Shown: in pieces, positions 44,656 through 56,542 of the stretch
Position numbering within the stretch: position 1 is the stretch's first letter
Layout of the letters: each line of letters begins with the position of its first letter
Assembly (NCBI GenBank): GCA_028456385.1
Contig: JALNQF010000020.1
Span: 1-64,000 of the forward strand
Direction of reading: 5' to 3'
DNA length: 64,000 nucleotides
Source: Ophiosphaerella korrae
Lineage: Eukaryota; Ascomycota; Dothideomycetes; Pleosporales; Phaeosphaeriaceae
Translations under genes and position numbers: made by a program
The notes under the pieces: model-generated
Told to the model about the DNA's origin: nothing
Database searches by the model: none
What the model saw: the letters and a program-made list of their open reading frames with translations, nothing else

Positions 44656-45607
44656 AATGCAAATGCTCCTACAATAGTAAAGATGACTTGTACCCTTAAA
44701 TGGCTAGATGAAAATAGTTGAAGCCAAGTTTTTGAGGCTTTAAAAGAATAAATGTGGTATAAAAGGCCCGATGGCTTAGGATATGTAGAATATATACCTG
44801 GGTATCCTGGGACCCCATGTGCCGCTGCCAAGGGATCATAGGTATGTCAGCCAACCTCAGGCCATCCTCGAATATTGAAAGAGGGAATTTGACTCCTAAT
44901 ATGTAATTGCGCTCGTGCGGTTGTTTTGTACTCTATTGCTTGGTGTCTAACCCACTGTAAGTTTTCTTTCAATCTCTCACAACACCTCAGGGAATCCTCT
45001 TTTACCTCTTAAATTCTTTTTTTTTTCTAAATTTTAAATGAGGAGAACGCAAGAATATCATGGCGCGAGTTAATTAAGTGCGGAATGAATCCGCGGAGGT
45101 TTTCAAAAGTGAGCTGTTGTACGCGGCGGGGTATAAAATATAAAGCCGAGGCTATCGTACAGGTCAGGCCTGCATATTTTACTCGAGCCTCATCCAGCTT
45201 TATTGTGATTGTGATAGTAATATTTGGTACATTGCGTATTGATATACTATCGTACTTCACGTGTTGAGATGCCAGTGTGCAAATAGCCCAGAGAACGTAA
45301 CTGTTCGCTGGAGCTTTTTGGAGCCGTGGGATGAGAGCTCAAATTATGGAGTAGATTTATAGCTTAGCCTATTTGGATTAAGGTCAAGGATAAAACAAAG
45401 CCAGCAGCATGGCCAAAAGAAGCAGACTCTTCTTCGATGACCTCTGCTGTACTTGCCAAGTTGTTGTGAGGGGTTGAACCTCAGCTCTTATCGCCTAAGA
45501 GCATAACTAAATAATACAATCTTCTTTTAAGCATATGCCGAAAATTTTACGCTAATATATGCAAGTTTTCAAGGTAAGATGGGACACTTAAACACAAATG
45601 AAGAGAT
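44656..45607. other. Intergenic, about 950 bp
   Basis: No supported gene. It includes the promoter of the alcohol dehydrogenase gene and the 3' flank of MET2. A T8-10 run lies near 45,018. Confidence 0.45.
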
Positions 45608-47220
45608 TCACCAGGCGGTGATATCACCAACTTCAGCCTCACCAAAAGTGCTAGTCTTGGTGGCTGTTAAGGCGGAACCTGATGAGCCTGTGTCAGAGTT
45701 GGGGCTCCTATTCATGATATCAGGAAGAACAGTTTTTAGAAATCCAGTCAAGTGTCGATTGACTTGTTCAAATTCGAGCAAGAAAGCGTCATGGCCATCT
45801 GGTGAGTCAATAGTTTTGAGCGTAGCATTTGGAATGTGGGCAGCAAGCTCTTGCTGTTCCGCAAAGGTAAATAGCCCATCGGACTGAATACCAAGAACTA
45901 GTGTAGGCTGTTCGATCAAGGAAAGCGCATGGTGAAGCGCTGAAGCATGATCCAGAAGCTCTGGAGTTGCGCCTTCTGGATAGCGGTGTCGCGACACATC
46001 ATGGGTGTCAAGTTTTCGCGTTATAGCGATGTAGCAATTGGCATCAAATCGTTTGATGAACTTCTCACCCTGATAGCGTAGGTAAGATTGTGCAGAGAAG
46101 TAATGAGGAGCATGCCGTCTTGTCAAGACTGTGTTCGTGTGAGCGCCAATCGGTCCCTGAAGAGGCGGTGTTGGGGGATTTGAAGCGTCATGGAACTCTA
46201 GATCAGCTTGCGATGTAGTAGTCGAGTTGGCTAAAGTCGTCAGTGTAGCACTACTGTTTGATCTAGATGCAGGGCGCGGAGATCCAGCATGTTTATGACC
46301 ATGATTGTGGATAACCCAATGTTCATGCCAGGGGCTCGATGGAGTGGTTGGTTGTGTCACTGAGTTGATACTTTGCTTCTTGGATAGGTCGGGAGTATTG
46401 CGGCCGAAACGCGATTCAAAGGAATCGCGACTCCGGTAGGTAAGAAGGGCAGACATGCGTGCCGCGCCGAGGCCGGTCGTCGGAGGGTCTTCAAAGGCAT
46501 AGTAGCCATCATCGTATTTTGGGTCGCTGTATATGCTCTGACGCTGCGCTTCGCCCCAGCTGATGCCCCAGGCACTGTAACAGGCAGATGTAGCAATGGG
46601 GATGATGGATTTGACATATTCCTTCCCAAAGTATGCGAACTCGAGCACAAGCATGCCGCCCATTGAGCCGCCAATAACAGCCGCAATTTGCTTCACGCCG
46701 AGATCATCGAGGAGGAGCTTGAAGATGCTGCTCAAGTCAGCTAGGCCAGTCCGCGGTCTTTGATTTGTACTACTCACTTGACATCGTCTCTGACCGTTGT
46801 CAGGGGGAATTCGGGGCCGTACAAGCCCAGCGAAGGATCGCCGTCCTTTGCTGTAACGGGGCTCGCGCTTCCGTAGGGGCTCCCGAGGCTGTTGACGCAC
46901 ACGACGAAGAACCTGGATATGTCGAATGCCTTGCCCGGCCCGCCCAAGAGGGGCCCCCACCAGTCTCCTACATCGGCCGACCCAGTGAGCGCATGGCATA
47001 TTACCATGGCATTGTCTCCGCCAGGTGCAAGGGTGCCGTATGTCTTGTATGCCACAGGCACATTGTGTAGAACGGCGCCGGACTCGAGGTCGACCTGTGG
47101 GATGACGGCAAAGATCTGGTCGGGAATCAGGCTGCTGAAGGGATTTTCTGGTTGCGAGGAAAGTCGGGGGTATGTGTATGTGCTAGCGAGGCCTGGGTCG
47201 TTGGGGCCTTGGGCCTTCAT
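45608..47220 (-). CDS. MET2: Homoserine O-acetyltransferase
   Basis: Exons 46778-47220 and 45608-46727 encode 520 residues. The intron is 50 bp (GTGAGT...GAGCAG). The family core is clear: PVAYKTYGTLAPGGDNAMVI, CHALTGSADVGDWWGPLLG, CVNSLGSPYGSASP, VIGGSMGGMLVLEFA (nucleophile Ser about 169), LVLGIQSDGLFTFAEQ (Asp) and DSPDGHDAFLLEF (His). An insertion of about 90 low-complexity residues between YRSRDSFESRFGR and YFSAQSYLRYQG is usual in filamentous fungi. It acetylates L-homoserine from acetyl-CoA, the committed step to methionine by sulfhydrylation. It shares a 283-bp divergent promoter with CEM1, which contains CACGTG (47252-47257). Confidence 0.93.
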
Positions 47221-47503
47221 GCTGGCGGCGAGTTGTGGGGAAGAGGAGATTACACGTGCGATGCAGAATACACAATGTCGGTTTTCGCATCTTGCAGCGA
47301 GTCAGAGTCATAATTTGGTCGGGATGTATTCACACAAGCCGCCAGCGTGGGGTGCGGAATGGCTTGGCAGGATGACGTGCTAGTTAGTTTGAACGTCACG
47401 CCACATGTGGCTGATGCGTGGCTAATGCATGGCCAACGGCGCCAAGTTCTAATCCATCAGGTACCCACCTTCACCAACGACCAACGACCATCTATAAAAT
47501 GCA
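47221..47503. promoter_or_regulatory. Bidirectional promoter MET2 / CEM1
   Basis: 283 bp between two divergent start codons. It contains the palindrome CACGTG at 47252-47257, 32 bp upstream of the MET2 ATG, and CCACATGTGG at 47401-47410. In yeast CACGTG is the Cbf1 site of sulfur amino-acid genes. Whether that applies here is inference. Confidence 0.55.
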
Positions 47504-49185
47504 ATGCGAAGAGTGGTAGTAACAGGTCTAGGATTAGTGACACCGCTGGGCATTGGTAATTTAATCTTCATTCTTCGCAGCCAAATCACACTGCTGACCT
47601 ACTGGAGGTGTTCGCAAAACATGGACACGCCTCATTGAAGGGCACTGCGGTCTTGTGTCAATCAAGCATCGAAGTCCTGCTTTTGCCGCCCTACCAAGTC
47701 AGGTTGCGGCCCTTGTCCCTGAGGGAAAGAGGGATGATGGCAACTGGAATGCACAGGAATACGGGCTTGCTCCTGCGGTGAGTGTTCGACAACAAAATGA
47801 AAACACACCCTGAACGTTTGCAGGATGAGCGTCGAATGGCCCGTTTTGCTCAATATGCCATGGTTGCTTCCGAGGAAGCACTGGAAGACTCAGGTTGGCT
47901 GCCCAAGAATGAGCATGATCTTGAAGCTACTGTGAGATCGTTGCCACATACTTGACGAGGCACCGCTAACATCGTCCGAGGGTGTCTACATGGGCTCAGG
48001 TATTGGGAACCTAGATGACATATATGACACCACTGTTGCATTTGAGAGAGGGGCAAGTAGACCGTAATTTACACAGCAAGAAACTGACCATTTCAAGGGC
48101 TACCGCAAGGTGTCCCCGCTCTTCGTACCTAGATTACTGATCAATCTGGCTGCTGGTCATGTTTCGATGCGTCATGGGTTCAAGGTAACTACTTTATATT
48201 TGCATTCTGTTCTCACCTCTAATGCTATTAGGGGCCAAATCATGCAGCGACCACTGCATGTACGACTGGCGCACACAGCATAGGTGACGCTGCTCGCCTT
48301 ATCCAATTCGGCGATGCGGATGTAATGGTAGCCGGAGGGGCTGAATCATGTATACATCCCCTCGCAGTATCGGGGTTCGCGCGAGCGAGAAGTTTAGCAA
48401 CCGATTGGAATAATGATCCAACCAAAGCGAGTCGACCATTTGACAGAGACAGGGCTGGCTTTGTCATCGGAGAAGGCTCTGGTGTAGTTGTATTGGAAGT
48501 GCGTTGTCCCAACTACTTGGTCGTGTCTTTGCTAACACACTAAGGAGTATGATCATGCAAAGAAGAGAGGCGCTAGTATATACGCTGAGGTTGCTGGCTA
48601 CGGCCTTTCCAGCGATGCATACCATATGACAGCACCCCGCGAGGATGGCCTAGGCCCACGCCTTGCCATGAAACATGCACTTCGGCATGCAGGTATCAAG
48701 CCAAGCTCGGTCGATTATATCAATGCCCACGCTACTAGTACTCCCTTAGGTGATGCAGCCGAGAATAGAGCCGTTAAGGAGCTTTTACTTGGCGAGGATG
48801 GGAAGACAGCAGCTTCAAAAATCAATATTAGTAGTACCAAGGGAGCTGTTGGCCATCTACTTGGCGCTGCTGGAAGCGTTGAGGCAGTTTTCACTGTCTT
48901 GGCAATAAATAAGGTGAGTAGCTTGAGATCTTGAGACGTATGCTGTGCTAATATCTACAGAATACCCTACCCCCAACTCTCAATTTAGTCAATCCAGGGA
49001 ATCCTCCAGAAGATTTCGACTGCAATTACGTTGCTGAATTTGCGCAACAGCAAGAAATTCGTGTTGCGCTTTCCAATAGGTATGTGAAATGGCCTTCGTT
49101 GATACCGCCATGACGTAATACATTAAACACCAATAGTTTCGGCTTTGGAGGAACGAATGCATCACTCTGTTTCCGTAAGATGTAA
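47504..49185 (+). CDS. CEM1: Mitochondrial 3-oxoacyl-[acyl-carrier-protein] synthase (KAS II type)
   Basis: Nine exons: 47504-47555, 47608-47777, 47824-47931, 47981-48052, 48098-48184, 48232-48498, 48545-48913, 48961-49079, 49137-49185. They total 431 codons (430 residues) in perfect phase. Introns are 45-57 bp; the fourth begins GCAAGT and is a GC-AG intron. Active site: nucleophile Cys173 in [16 protein letters not shown], His314 in [11 protein letters not shown], His356 in [16 protein letters not shown]. The C-terminal loop [10 protein letters not shown] is intact. It starts [16 protein letters not shown] without a long presequence, as in other fungal orthologues. It carries out condensation in mitochondrial type II fatty acid synthesis (lipoate precursor). 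Confidence 0.93.
48053..48058 (+). other. GC-AG splice donor (GCAAGT) in CEM1 intron 4
   Basis: The exon ends VAFERG and resumes GYRKVSPLF. The only phase-correct junction uses GCAAGT (48053) with acceptor TTTCAAG (to 48097). GC donors normally keep a strong remaining consensus, as here. Confidence 0.8.
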
Positions 49186-49476
49186 AGTACATATACTGTT
49201 TTTGTAGATCCATGCAATCAGAATACTTGATGCAGGGTCTCGGAGAAGAGAAATTATCAACGGAGTCGGCAGTGTACGAATGCTTGATGTCATGTGGCGG
49301 GGTTAGCTTCGCGATAACAGCCGCAAGCCCCACTATGCGCCATCGCATCCCACGGTTCTTGCTTGTTTGCACTGCGGCATCTGAATTGTTTTCAGAATAA
49401 CTTTACTTGTGATGGTAAACCTCATCATTGGCCTTCTTTTTCATCTTTTATCGTCCTTCACACATTGTAGACAACG
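49186..49476. other. Short intergenic region
   Basis: About 290 bp between CEM1 stop and the transporter start. It presumably contains both terminator and promoter. No motif called. Confidence 0.4.
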
Positions 49477-50921
49477 ATGACAAACTCACGACCTGTATCG
49501 ATCAACATTGATCATCCAAACAACGAACCTACATTCTTCCACCGAATCTCAACCAAAGCGTCAAGCCACCATCAGCGGATTCCTTACCTTCAAAAACTGC
49601 CGTTTCCAGCAATTGCAATCATCGTAGCACTTATTGCAGTAAACTTGCTCGTTTGGACCGCAGTTGGCATCCTTTTGGTACACTCACCTACATGCCAGAT
49701 TTGTGAAAATTTTCAGCTCACTGATCATCAGCATTGGCACACGCCTCTCGTTTCAACCGCAGTATTATCCTACATATTAGGACTCCGTCATGCCTTAGAC
49801 GCTGATCATATCTCCGCTATCGATCTGATGACTCGACGCTTAATCGCCGCAGGGCAACGCCCTGTAACTGTGGGAATGTTCTTTTCTCTTGGGCATTCAA
49901 CCGTCGTGATCATCACCTCCTTGGTAGTCGCAGGTACAGCAGCAGCTGTGTCATCTAAATTCGACAATTTTACGCGGGTGGGCGGCATAATTGGAACTTC
50001 TGTCTCGGCTGCATTCCTTCTACTGCTGGGCATAATGAATATTTACATTCTATACAAGCTTATCTTACAAATGAAAAAGATGATCGCAAGTGAGCCAGGA
50101 TCGGAGCATCAGGAATTCAGGATTCAGGGCGGTGGTTGTTTATTTTCGATCCTACAACGATTTTTCAAGCTCATCGATAGACCGTGGAAGATGTACCCAG
50201 TGAGTGGAGATGTATGCTACAATAATTGTTGTCTAACGCTCTGACAGCTGGGAGTCATGTTCGGCCTTGGCTTTGACACCTCCTCAGAGATCGCGATATT
50301 GGGCATTTCTTCGATTCAAGCAGCGAAAGGGACTTCGATATGGCTCATATTGATCTTCCCACTTTTATTTACGGCGGGCATGTGTCTACTGGATACAACT
50401 GATGGAGCACTAATGATGACCCTATATACAAGCACACAGCTAGCCCGTGATCCGATAGCAATATGCTACTACAGTGTCGTTTTGACCGTGATTACTGTAA
50501 TTGTAGCAACAGTAATCGGCACAGTGCAATTTTTAAATCTCATTCTTAACGTTGCAGAGCCGCATGGCAAATTTTGGGATGGTGTAGAAAGACTTGGCGA
50601 GGCATGGGACATTGTTGGTACGTGTAACCACCTTCAAATTTTCGATTGTACTAACAGCTCACAGGAGGGGCAATTTGTGGCGCATTTATCTTTTTTGGCG
50701 GCCTCAGCATACTCCTCTATAAACCATGGAGGCGGCGCGTCGACAAAAAGAGAGTGTGCAACGCGCATTTCGAGCCACTGTCGCAAGATCCAGTCGTCCC
50801 GCAGCCACCCGATGATGATCTTTCAACCTCACTAACAAATAGTCCAGTAGCAACAGAAAATGTTGAAATTTCAACGAAACCTGCTCAATCGATGGACGCT
50901 ACAGGGCCAGCTATTCGCTAG
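49477..50921 (+). CDS. Nickel/cobalt transporter (NiCoT family)
   Basis: Exons 49477-50199, 50248-50617 and 50665-50921 encode 449 residues. The introns are 48 and 47 bp with GTGAGT and GTACGT donors. Signature in TM2: YILGLRHALDADHISAID (H-x4-D-H form, about residue 100-115); second signature GLGFDTSSEIAILG (about 247-260), split from the first by the intron. A third block LFTAGMCLLDTTDGALM is typical as well. About eight membrane segments; hydrophilic N-terminus of about 45 residues and a Pro/Ser-rich C-terminal tail of about 60. It is a high-affinity Ni2+/Co2+ importer of the plasma membrane. In fungi the usual consumer of nickel is urease, not present in this window. Confidence 0.92.
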
Positions 50922-53900
50922 GGACCTGGTATATCTTTATCATGTTAGGTCAAGGCAAAGCACAAGTTGAACGTGCATTCATCTTCCAAACACTTTACCA
51001 GGTACAAACCTAGTCATGTACTATTCAAACAGTCGCAAAAAGTTATATTGCATTTGTTTTTGCTTTGCTCATCATGAAAGCAAGGCAGCATTGCTACAAC
51101 ATCCCTTTCATCCATGCCACGACACGAGTTTTCGTCTTTCATCTTTCATCTTCTCCAACCTTAGTGACAAAAATTATTGACTCAGATAGTTTTATCGAAC
51201 TGCGCACCAACGCCATTCAACTCAATCGATTGTATGACGTTGTCCTGAGGCAACTTTGCGGGCTGTTGTTGGGGTTCATCCTCCGCGTTGTTTGTATGGC
51301 CACATTCAACGCTAGTCGGGGAGCAATCGCAGTTTCCTTGCATCCTAGTGCTTATCATAAGCAGGGGGTATTCATCAAGAGGAACAGTATTCGTGGGTCA
51401 ACCTTACGATGCAGCATCGTACTCTATCAGCACAAGAAGATGGATGAGGACATAAAATGTGGCAACTGAAGGATGGCTTTGGGTCATCTTGAAGAAGAAC
51501 AAAGAGTTGCTATCACAAAAGAAGCAATAGAATGAGCAAGGGAGAAGGGTAAAAACAAAGTTTTCTTCCTGTGGGAATATAGGTTTGTGGTTCAAATCAA
51601 CCTCCATGAAAGGAACTCCCGTACTTATACGTCCTCATGAATGAAGACCGATATAGGAAGAAAAGCATTTCATGGGGATTAACCAGTATACGTGATGGCC
51701 TATCATTTGTGCAGTAGCTCAACGTCTTTGAAAACATCATTCCAGATACGAGGTATTATTGCACGACACTCTCCCGGGAAGCGTTGTCCCTGATGTTGAC
51801 CAGTAAATAGCAACCCTTGGCTCTTAAAGTTACGATAAGGAAAGTGTTAGGGTGCGGAAGAGTGTGGAATCCAGATCACAAAGTGGAGCTCATTTGACGA
51901 CCGCGTGAGAAGGCTCTATGATTCATTGCCTGATTTGCCTACGCTAAACTTGATTAGTCGTGCTCGGCGCCCGCCGAAGTCGGCGGTATTTTTTTTGTCC
52001 TTCTGTATGAATACCTAGATAGTATTTGCAAATGTAGGTTAAATCCCCAAACGCCGCTTGACGCATTTGCAGAATTATTCATCCGTTGTTTGCTAAAATA
52101 GACGTCGGGATGAGTCTTTCCTCATCATACTGCCTACCGAAGTACGTACGGGTCGATTCACATAAAATACACATCACCTGGGCAGTATCATTGTTTACAT
52201 ATGCATCACGGCTTCACAATCATCTAGGTAGTAATAAAAATGGCCGGGATACCGCAAACTGGAGTTGACAAATCAAGGAGGAATACACCTGGGCAACCTT
52301 GGAAAACCCTCGACCTCGGGAGCATTGCCAACCTTACCACACGAGTCACAGTGAATGTATCCGTATAGCTCGTAATGCGGTGCCTGAACAGCGCCATCGT
52401 TGTGTAGTACCATTACAAAGCTCCACAGGAAAGTATACCAGGTGACATCTTGTGCAGAAGGGGTTACTAATGCGCGTCTTGGACGATTGGTTGCCTAGTT
52501 TGCCTGCCCCAGACCTGATGTGGCATTGGGCACGTTTGGCATCATTATGGGTAGCATGTAGTTTCAGTTCGTCATCTTTGTGCACACGTTCCATGCACCG
52601 AGTATCCGATGTGTGCCGATCCTGCACGACTAGTGTGTGCCTTGCTAGCTGCTGTTGCCATTGCCTGCCTCAAGCCTTTTTCGTCGAAGTTGGCGCACGC
52701 ACAGCGAAGAGCTGCAAAGGTGATTGGTATTTTAGACACCATGTGTTTGCCTAACAATAACTTCAGACTCTCCGATGTAGCTGGCTGATGCAGATCTTGG
52801 TGGTTTAGTTGCCTCTTCTGCCTGCCCCAGGTAGACTGAAATCTGTCTGGTTGGTGCACAAGACCTGGAGACAGACACGGCGGGCAGGCCCTGAAGTCCT
52901 AAACCCCGATCCTTCGCAATGTGGTCTCACTTTGCTCAAACGCCGGCTACCTTGGTACTACAAATCGTATGATGTTTGACCTCCAACACAGTGGCCTCAG
53001 GACACATGTGTAGTAGCTTTTGCTTGATGATATACTTTGCATATCATAAAAATTAGGCAAAATGATTTCAGCATTACACTGAGTTTGTTAACATGCAACT
53101 GAGCGATTGAAGATGGGATGAAAGCATCGGTCTCGATTGTTTGGTGGTCTGAGTGTTGTGTCTTCACTGGCTGGCACTTGGTTAGATACGTCTTCCATTA
53201 TAATCACAATCTATTTTGCTACTCCGACAGGTTTTTATTTTGGGGGGGGGGGTGATAGCGACAAGTGTTCGAAAAATCGCAAGACTGTGAATGTCTATTT
53301 GAATGGAATTTAGCACTTAGACTATTGACTACAGTAACAATCGAATAGGAAAAACCCTGTAAATGCAAATCTGGAAAGGGTAAAAGGTTGGACTTCCAGA
53401 TTTTGTGACCGTTTGGCGTGAAGTTGCATGCACGTTGCAATCGTTGATGAGCTAATGGACCTCAATGGCTCAATCCTCTCTCTAAGAAAATTTCTTGTCC
53501 ACCTAAATCAACCAAGCTCTTGGATGATCGGATAAGATGAGAATGAAAGGAATGATCATGGGATGCGGCAAGCTGCGAGTCTGGCAAATACTCAATTACT
53601 CTCATGTTTGTAACACTACCACCGAGACGGAATATTTCATTCATCTCATCAACCCCGTCAGTCATGTCTAAGGTTACCTGATTGTTATATAGGGATGGAA
53701 AGATGATAGGTCCATCAATGATATATCCTACTGACTTGGGCAGGCATTATGCCGCTGACACGACGTTAGGCCACGTCAGGCAATACGCTAGCCAGTCTGG
53801 TCAGCTGGCGATGGCAGGAAGTTAGTCTCCTCAATTTTCTTCATCCGTATTGTTGTGCTGAAACGCGGACTGGGTAGCATATCTTGACACTAGCATACGT

Positions 53901-54416
53901 TAACCCCTCTGGTACATCATTCAGATAGGCGGATGCCACCCAGGACTTGACGCACCCAATCGCTTTGTCCGTGCCGGAAGCTGACGGGCCAATCATACGA
54001 AGTAGTATGACTGCCTGGCTTTTTCCCATCATCATCCAATCATTGCATGGCCTTTGCCGGCGCTTCTGTTTATCGGAACGGCCACGCTTCCACTCACATG
54101 GTTTTTTGGTGTTACCTCTCAAGGCTTCAGCCTATCAAAGAGGCGGGGTAGGACAGGGTAACAGGCCGGGGCATTGTGTTTGGATTGGCTAGCGCTAACC
54201 TTTCTGGGTGGTTCGCTTTCACGCCGACAGTGGGCCACCTGCCACGAGAACTTCATGGGCATGCAGAATAGACGATGACCGGTGAATGCAATGAGAGCAG
54301 CCTGTATAAAAGCTCGCGCATACCCACCCAAAGTCCCCATTGCGTACCATTCCATTTCCACCTTGCACACAAGACAAATACCATACCTTGAAACTCCAGA
54401 TACAACATCTCAGATC
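50922..54416. other. Gene-poor 3.5 kb
   Basis: The longest stretch without a supported gene outside the repeat block. Weak candidates only. Minus-strand codons about 51,370-51,190 read CDCSPTSVECGHTN then LPQDNVIQSIELNGVGAQ with a stop, possibly the last exon of a small gene without a convincing 5' part. A 67-codon minus-strand frame at 53462-53665 has a TATATAA about 30 bp before its ATG. A run of G (about 53,241-53,250) is present. Neither candidate is called as a gene. Confidence 0.45.
54305..54312 (+). promoter_or_regulatory. TATA box of the gene at 54417
   Basis: TATAAAAG lies 112 bp upstream of the ATG at 54417. This would place the transcription start near 54,335 and supports that ATG over upstream in-frame ATGs. 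Confidence 0.55.
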
Positions 54417-54713
54417 ATGCCGAGCAATAGTACTGACACTAGCCCCACTCGAGCCTCCAAAGATACTGAATCTCCCCACCTTTCTTCAACGCAAGTGTCT
54501 CCCAATGCCAACCCTTGTCGTGAGTTAACGCACTCAAGAAATGCCTCCACTTCTATACCATCGTTGTCAACGTTACTTGCGCAACAGAACGCCAATCTTT
54601 CCATCATGGACCAAAAATGGGCAAGCGAGGAGCAAGATCGAGTACAGAGGCTTCAAAGGGCAGCGTGGGAGCTAGGCTTCGATATGCCTGCAAAGTGGTG
54701 TCGTCGTTATTAA
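54417..54713 (+). CDS. Small hypothetical protein
   Basis: 98 residues, single exon. The N-terminal two thirds is Ser/Thr/Asn-rich and probably disordered (MPSNSTDTSPTRASKD). The C-terminus is more ordered: SIPSLSTLLAQQNANLSIMD, then a predicted amphipathic helix WASEEQDRVQRLQRAAWELG and FDMPAKWCRRY. No family recognised. The ATG at 54417 was chosen because a TATA box lies about 110 bp upstream; an in-frame ATG at 54291 precedes the TATA box. It converges with the esterase gene, 47 bp between stops. Confidence 0.55.
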   Translation: MPSNSTDTSPTRASKDTESPHLSSTQVSPNANPCRELTHSRNASTSIPSLSTLLAQQNANLSIMDQKWASEEQDRVQRLQRAAWELGFDMPAKWCRRY

Positions 54714-54760
54714 GTTTTGCCTTGGGCTAAGATCTCTGGTTACACATCTGGCTTGTTTAT

Positions 54761-55986
54761 TTATGACTTGATCCTTCCTCTGGTAGCCTCAACAATGCTC
54801 TTCAAACCTCCCAGTCTCTCTTCTCTTGTTTCCCCAAGATACAAGCTAGCAACAGGCCAGGCGTGAATTCCACCCTTGTCTTCCCACACCTCTACTTCTT
54901 TTCGCGTCTCTTTCAGGGTCGCAATCAAGCCTCTAGTCTCCGGCCCCAGTACCTCTTCACTCCCATAAAGAAAGTACCATCCAAACTCTGGAGATGCGTC
55001 TCTCCACCTCTTGACGTCTTTGCAGTATCCTGGTGAGACAATAGGATCCTTTGAGGAGGCTTTAGAGCCAATGTACTGGCGCCCATAGAGCTCAAGGGAT
55101 GAACTATTGAGGTAGTCCGATGGTGTGTTGCGGTTGTTATGCGAGATAATCGTGACCCATGGTGATATCATGATGCAAAGACCAGGCTTTTGGTGGCGCA
55201 ATTCCGCGTGTTTTGAGAGGTATAGCAGAAAACTTAAGATGAGTGTAGCGCCGGCCGAATCGCCTCCTACCACTATTCTCGTAGACAATTGAGCAAGCGA
55301 CAAAACATACTCATAACCGGCTATAGTTTCGTTTAATTGCGTTGGGTAGGTCGCGTCAGGTACCAGGGTGTATTCTAGGGCGAAGAGTGCAGGATTTCGG
55401 TACCCCGCTGATTTGAGAAGGGCGACCCAAGCCAGCAGGAATTCCATGTAAAAGAAGGAACTTCCCATACTGAAGCCGCCGCCGTGACAGTAGTAAACAA
55501 TGATGTCAGGCTGTTCTTGCTGATCATGGACAATCCAAACGCCTCTAAAGTTTGGCCTTTTGACTTCGGTCCAGCGAAGTGGGCTCGTGACAAACCCATG
55601 TCTAAGCATGCGAAATCTTAGGAATGGTAATGACACAGCTTTTGAAAAGAAAGTCCTCCCAATGAAGGCTGGCATGTTAGCGAATGCGAATCGGACGAAA
55701 CGAATTACAAGGTCCTGAAATGGCGTTGCTTTGCTGACAAATGGTGTACGGTGTTCATGTGGCATGAACAACCTTTCTCGGACGAACTGATATGGTATGA
55801 CTAGCACTTTTGGAACTATGAGTATAAGCATGCTGCTAGGATGTATATGCGGCACTCACTGAGCCATGGTAGTGCCGGAATGAGCCATTTGAGTACAGGA
55901 AAGAGGCCAATCTGCAGTAAGATTTGGGGAGCAAGAAATACGAGGAAAGCAATACAATCAAGATAGGATATCTGGCTGAGAATCAT
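54761..55986 (-). CDS. HSL-family alpha/beta hydrolase (esterase/lipase fold 3)
   Basis: Exons 55860-55986 and 54761-55815 encode 393 residues. The 44-bp intron (GTGAGT...CTCATAG) joins PALPWL to IPKVLVIPYQF. A hydrophobic N-terminal helix (ISYLDCIAFLVFLAPQILLQ) is probably a membrane anchor or signal anchor. Oxyanion motif YYCHGGGFSMGSSFF (about residue 150), nucleophile VVGGDSAGATLILSFL (about 227), acid region in YGSEEVLGPE and catalytic His in KGGIHAWPVASLYLG. This is the hormone-sensitive-lipase family that cleaves short to medium acyl esters. Fungal members occur both as housekeeping esterases and in secondary metabolism. Confidence 0.9.
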
Positions 55987-56542
55987 GGTGAATAAAGGGG
56001 ATGTGCATGGTACAATGGCTCAGGCGAGAGCATGCCATCGCATGCGAGCATGGCACGTGCCCGCTTGGATGACGATGACGAACGGGCCGCCGGTCTAGGC
56101 CTGATTGGGTGCGTGAAGATGAAGCTCCAGATGGTTGCCGTGCCTGGCACACCAAGGAGCGAAGACATGTGCAATAAGCAGAGCGCCGGCGATTGGGTGG
56201 TGGTGACAGTTACAGGGGTGCAAGGAGTCTACGCACGTGACTGGCCGCGGCGCGCATGGGTCGGCACTAGCAGGCGGAAGTTTTGCGAGCTCCTCCGACG
56301 TTGAAGTGATGCATGCTCGCCTACTGTCTCTTCTCACGCAAACACAAACGCGCAGCGGCTGCACCCAAGCCGCCTACTTACCTGCGCCTCATCTGGGTAT
56401 CTTATCTACGCGCTGGCCCATCCGTCTTCTTTTTTCTCTTGTCTGCTTGATGGAATAAGCAATCTCCGGAGAGGCTGGTTCCGGTGCGCTGTAGCCTCCA
56501 TCGACCGATAGCGGTTTCGCAAGCGTGCAGAGCCGCATCACC
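55987..56542. other. Divergent promoter region
   Basis: About 550 bp between the esterase and RING-like genes. It has normal GC and no motif called. Confidence 0.4.
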
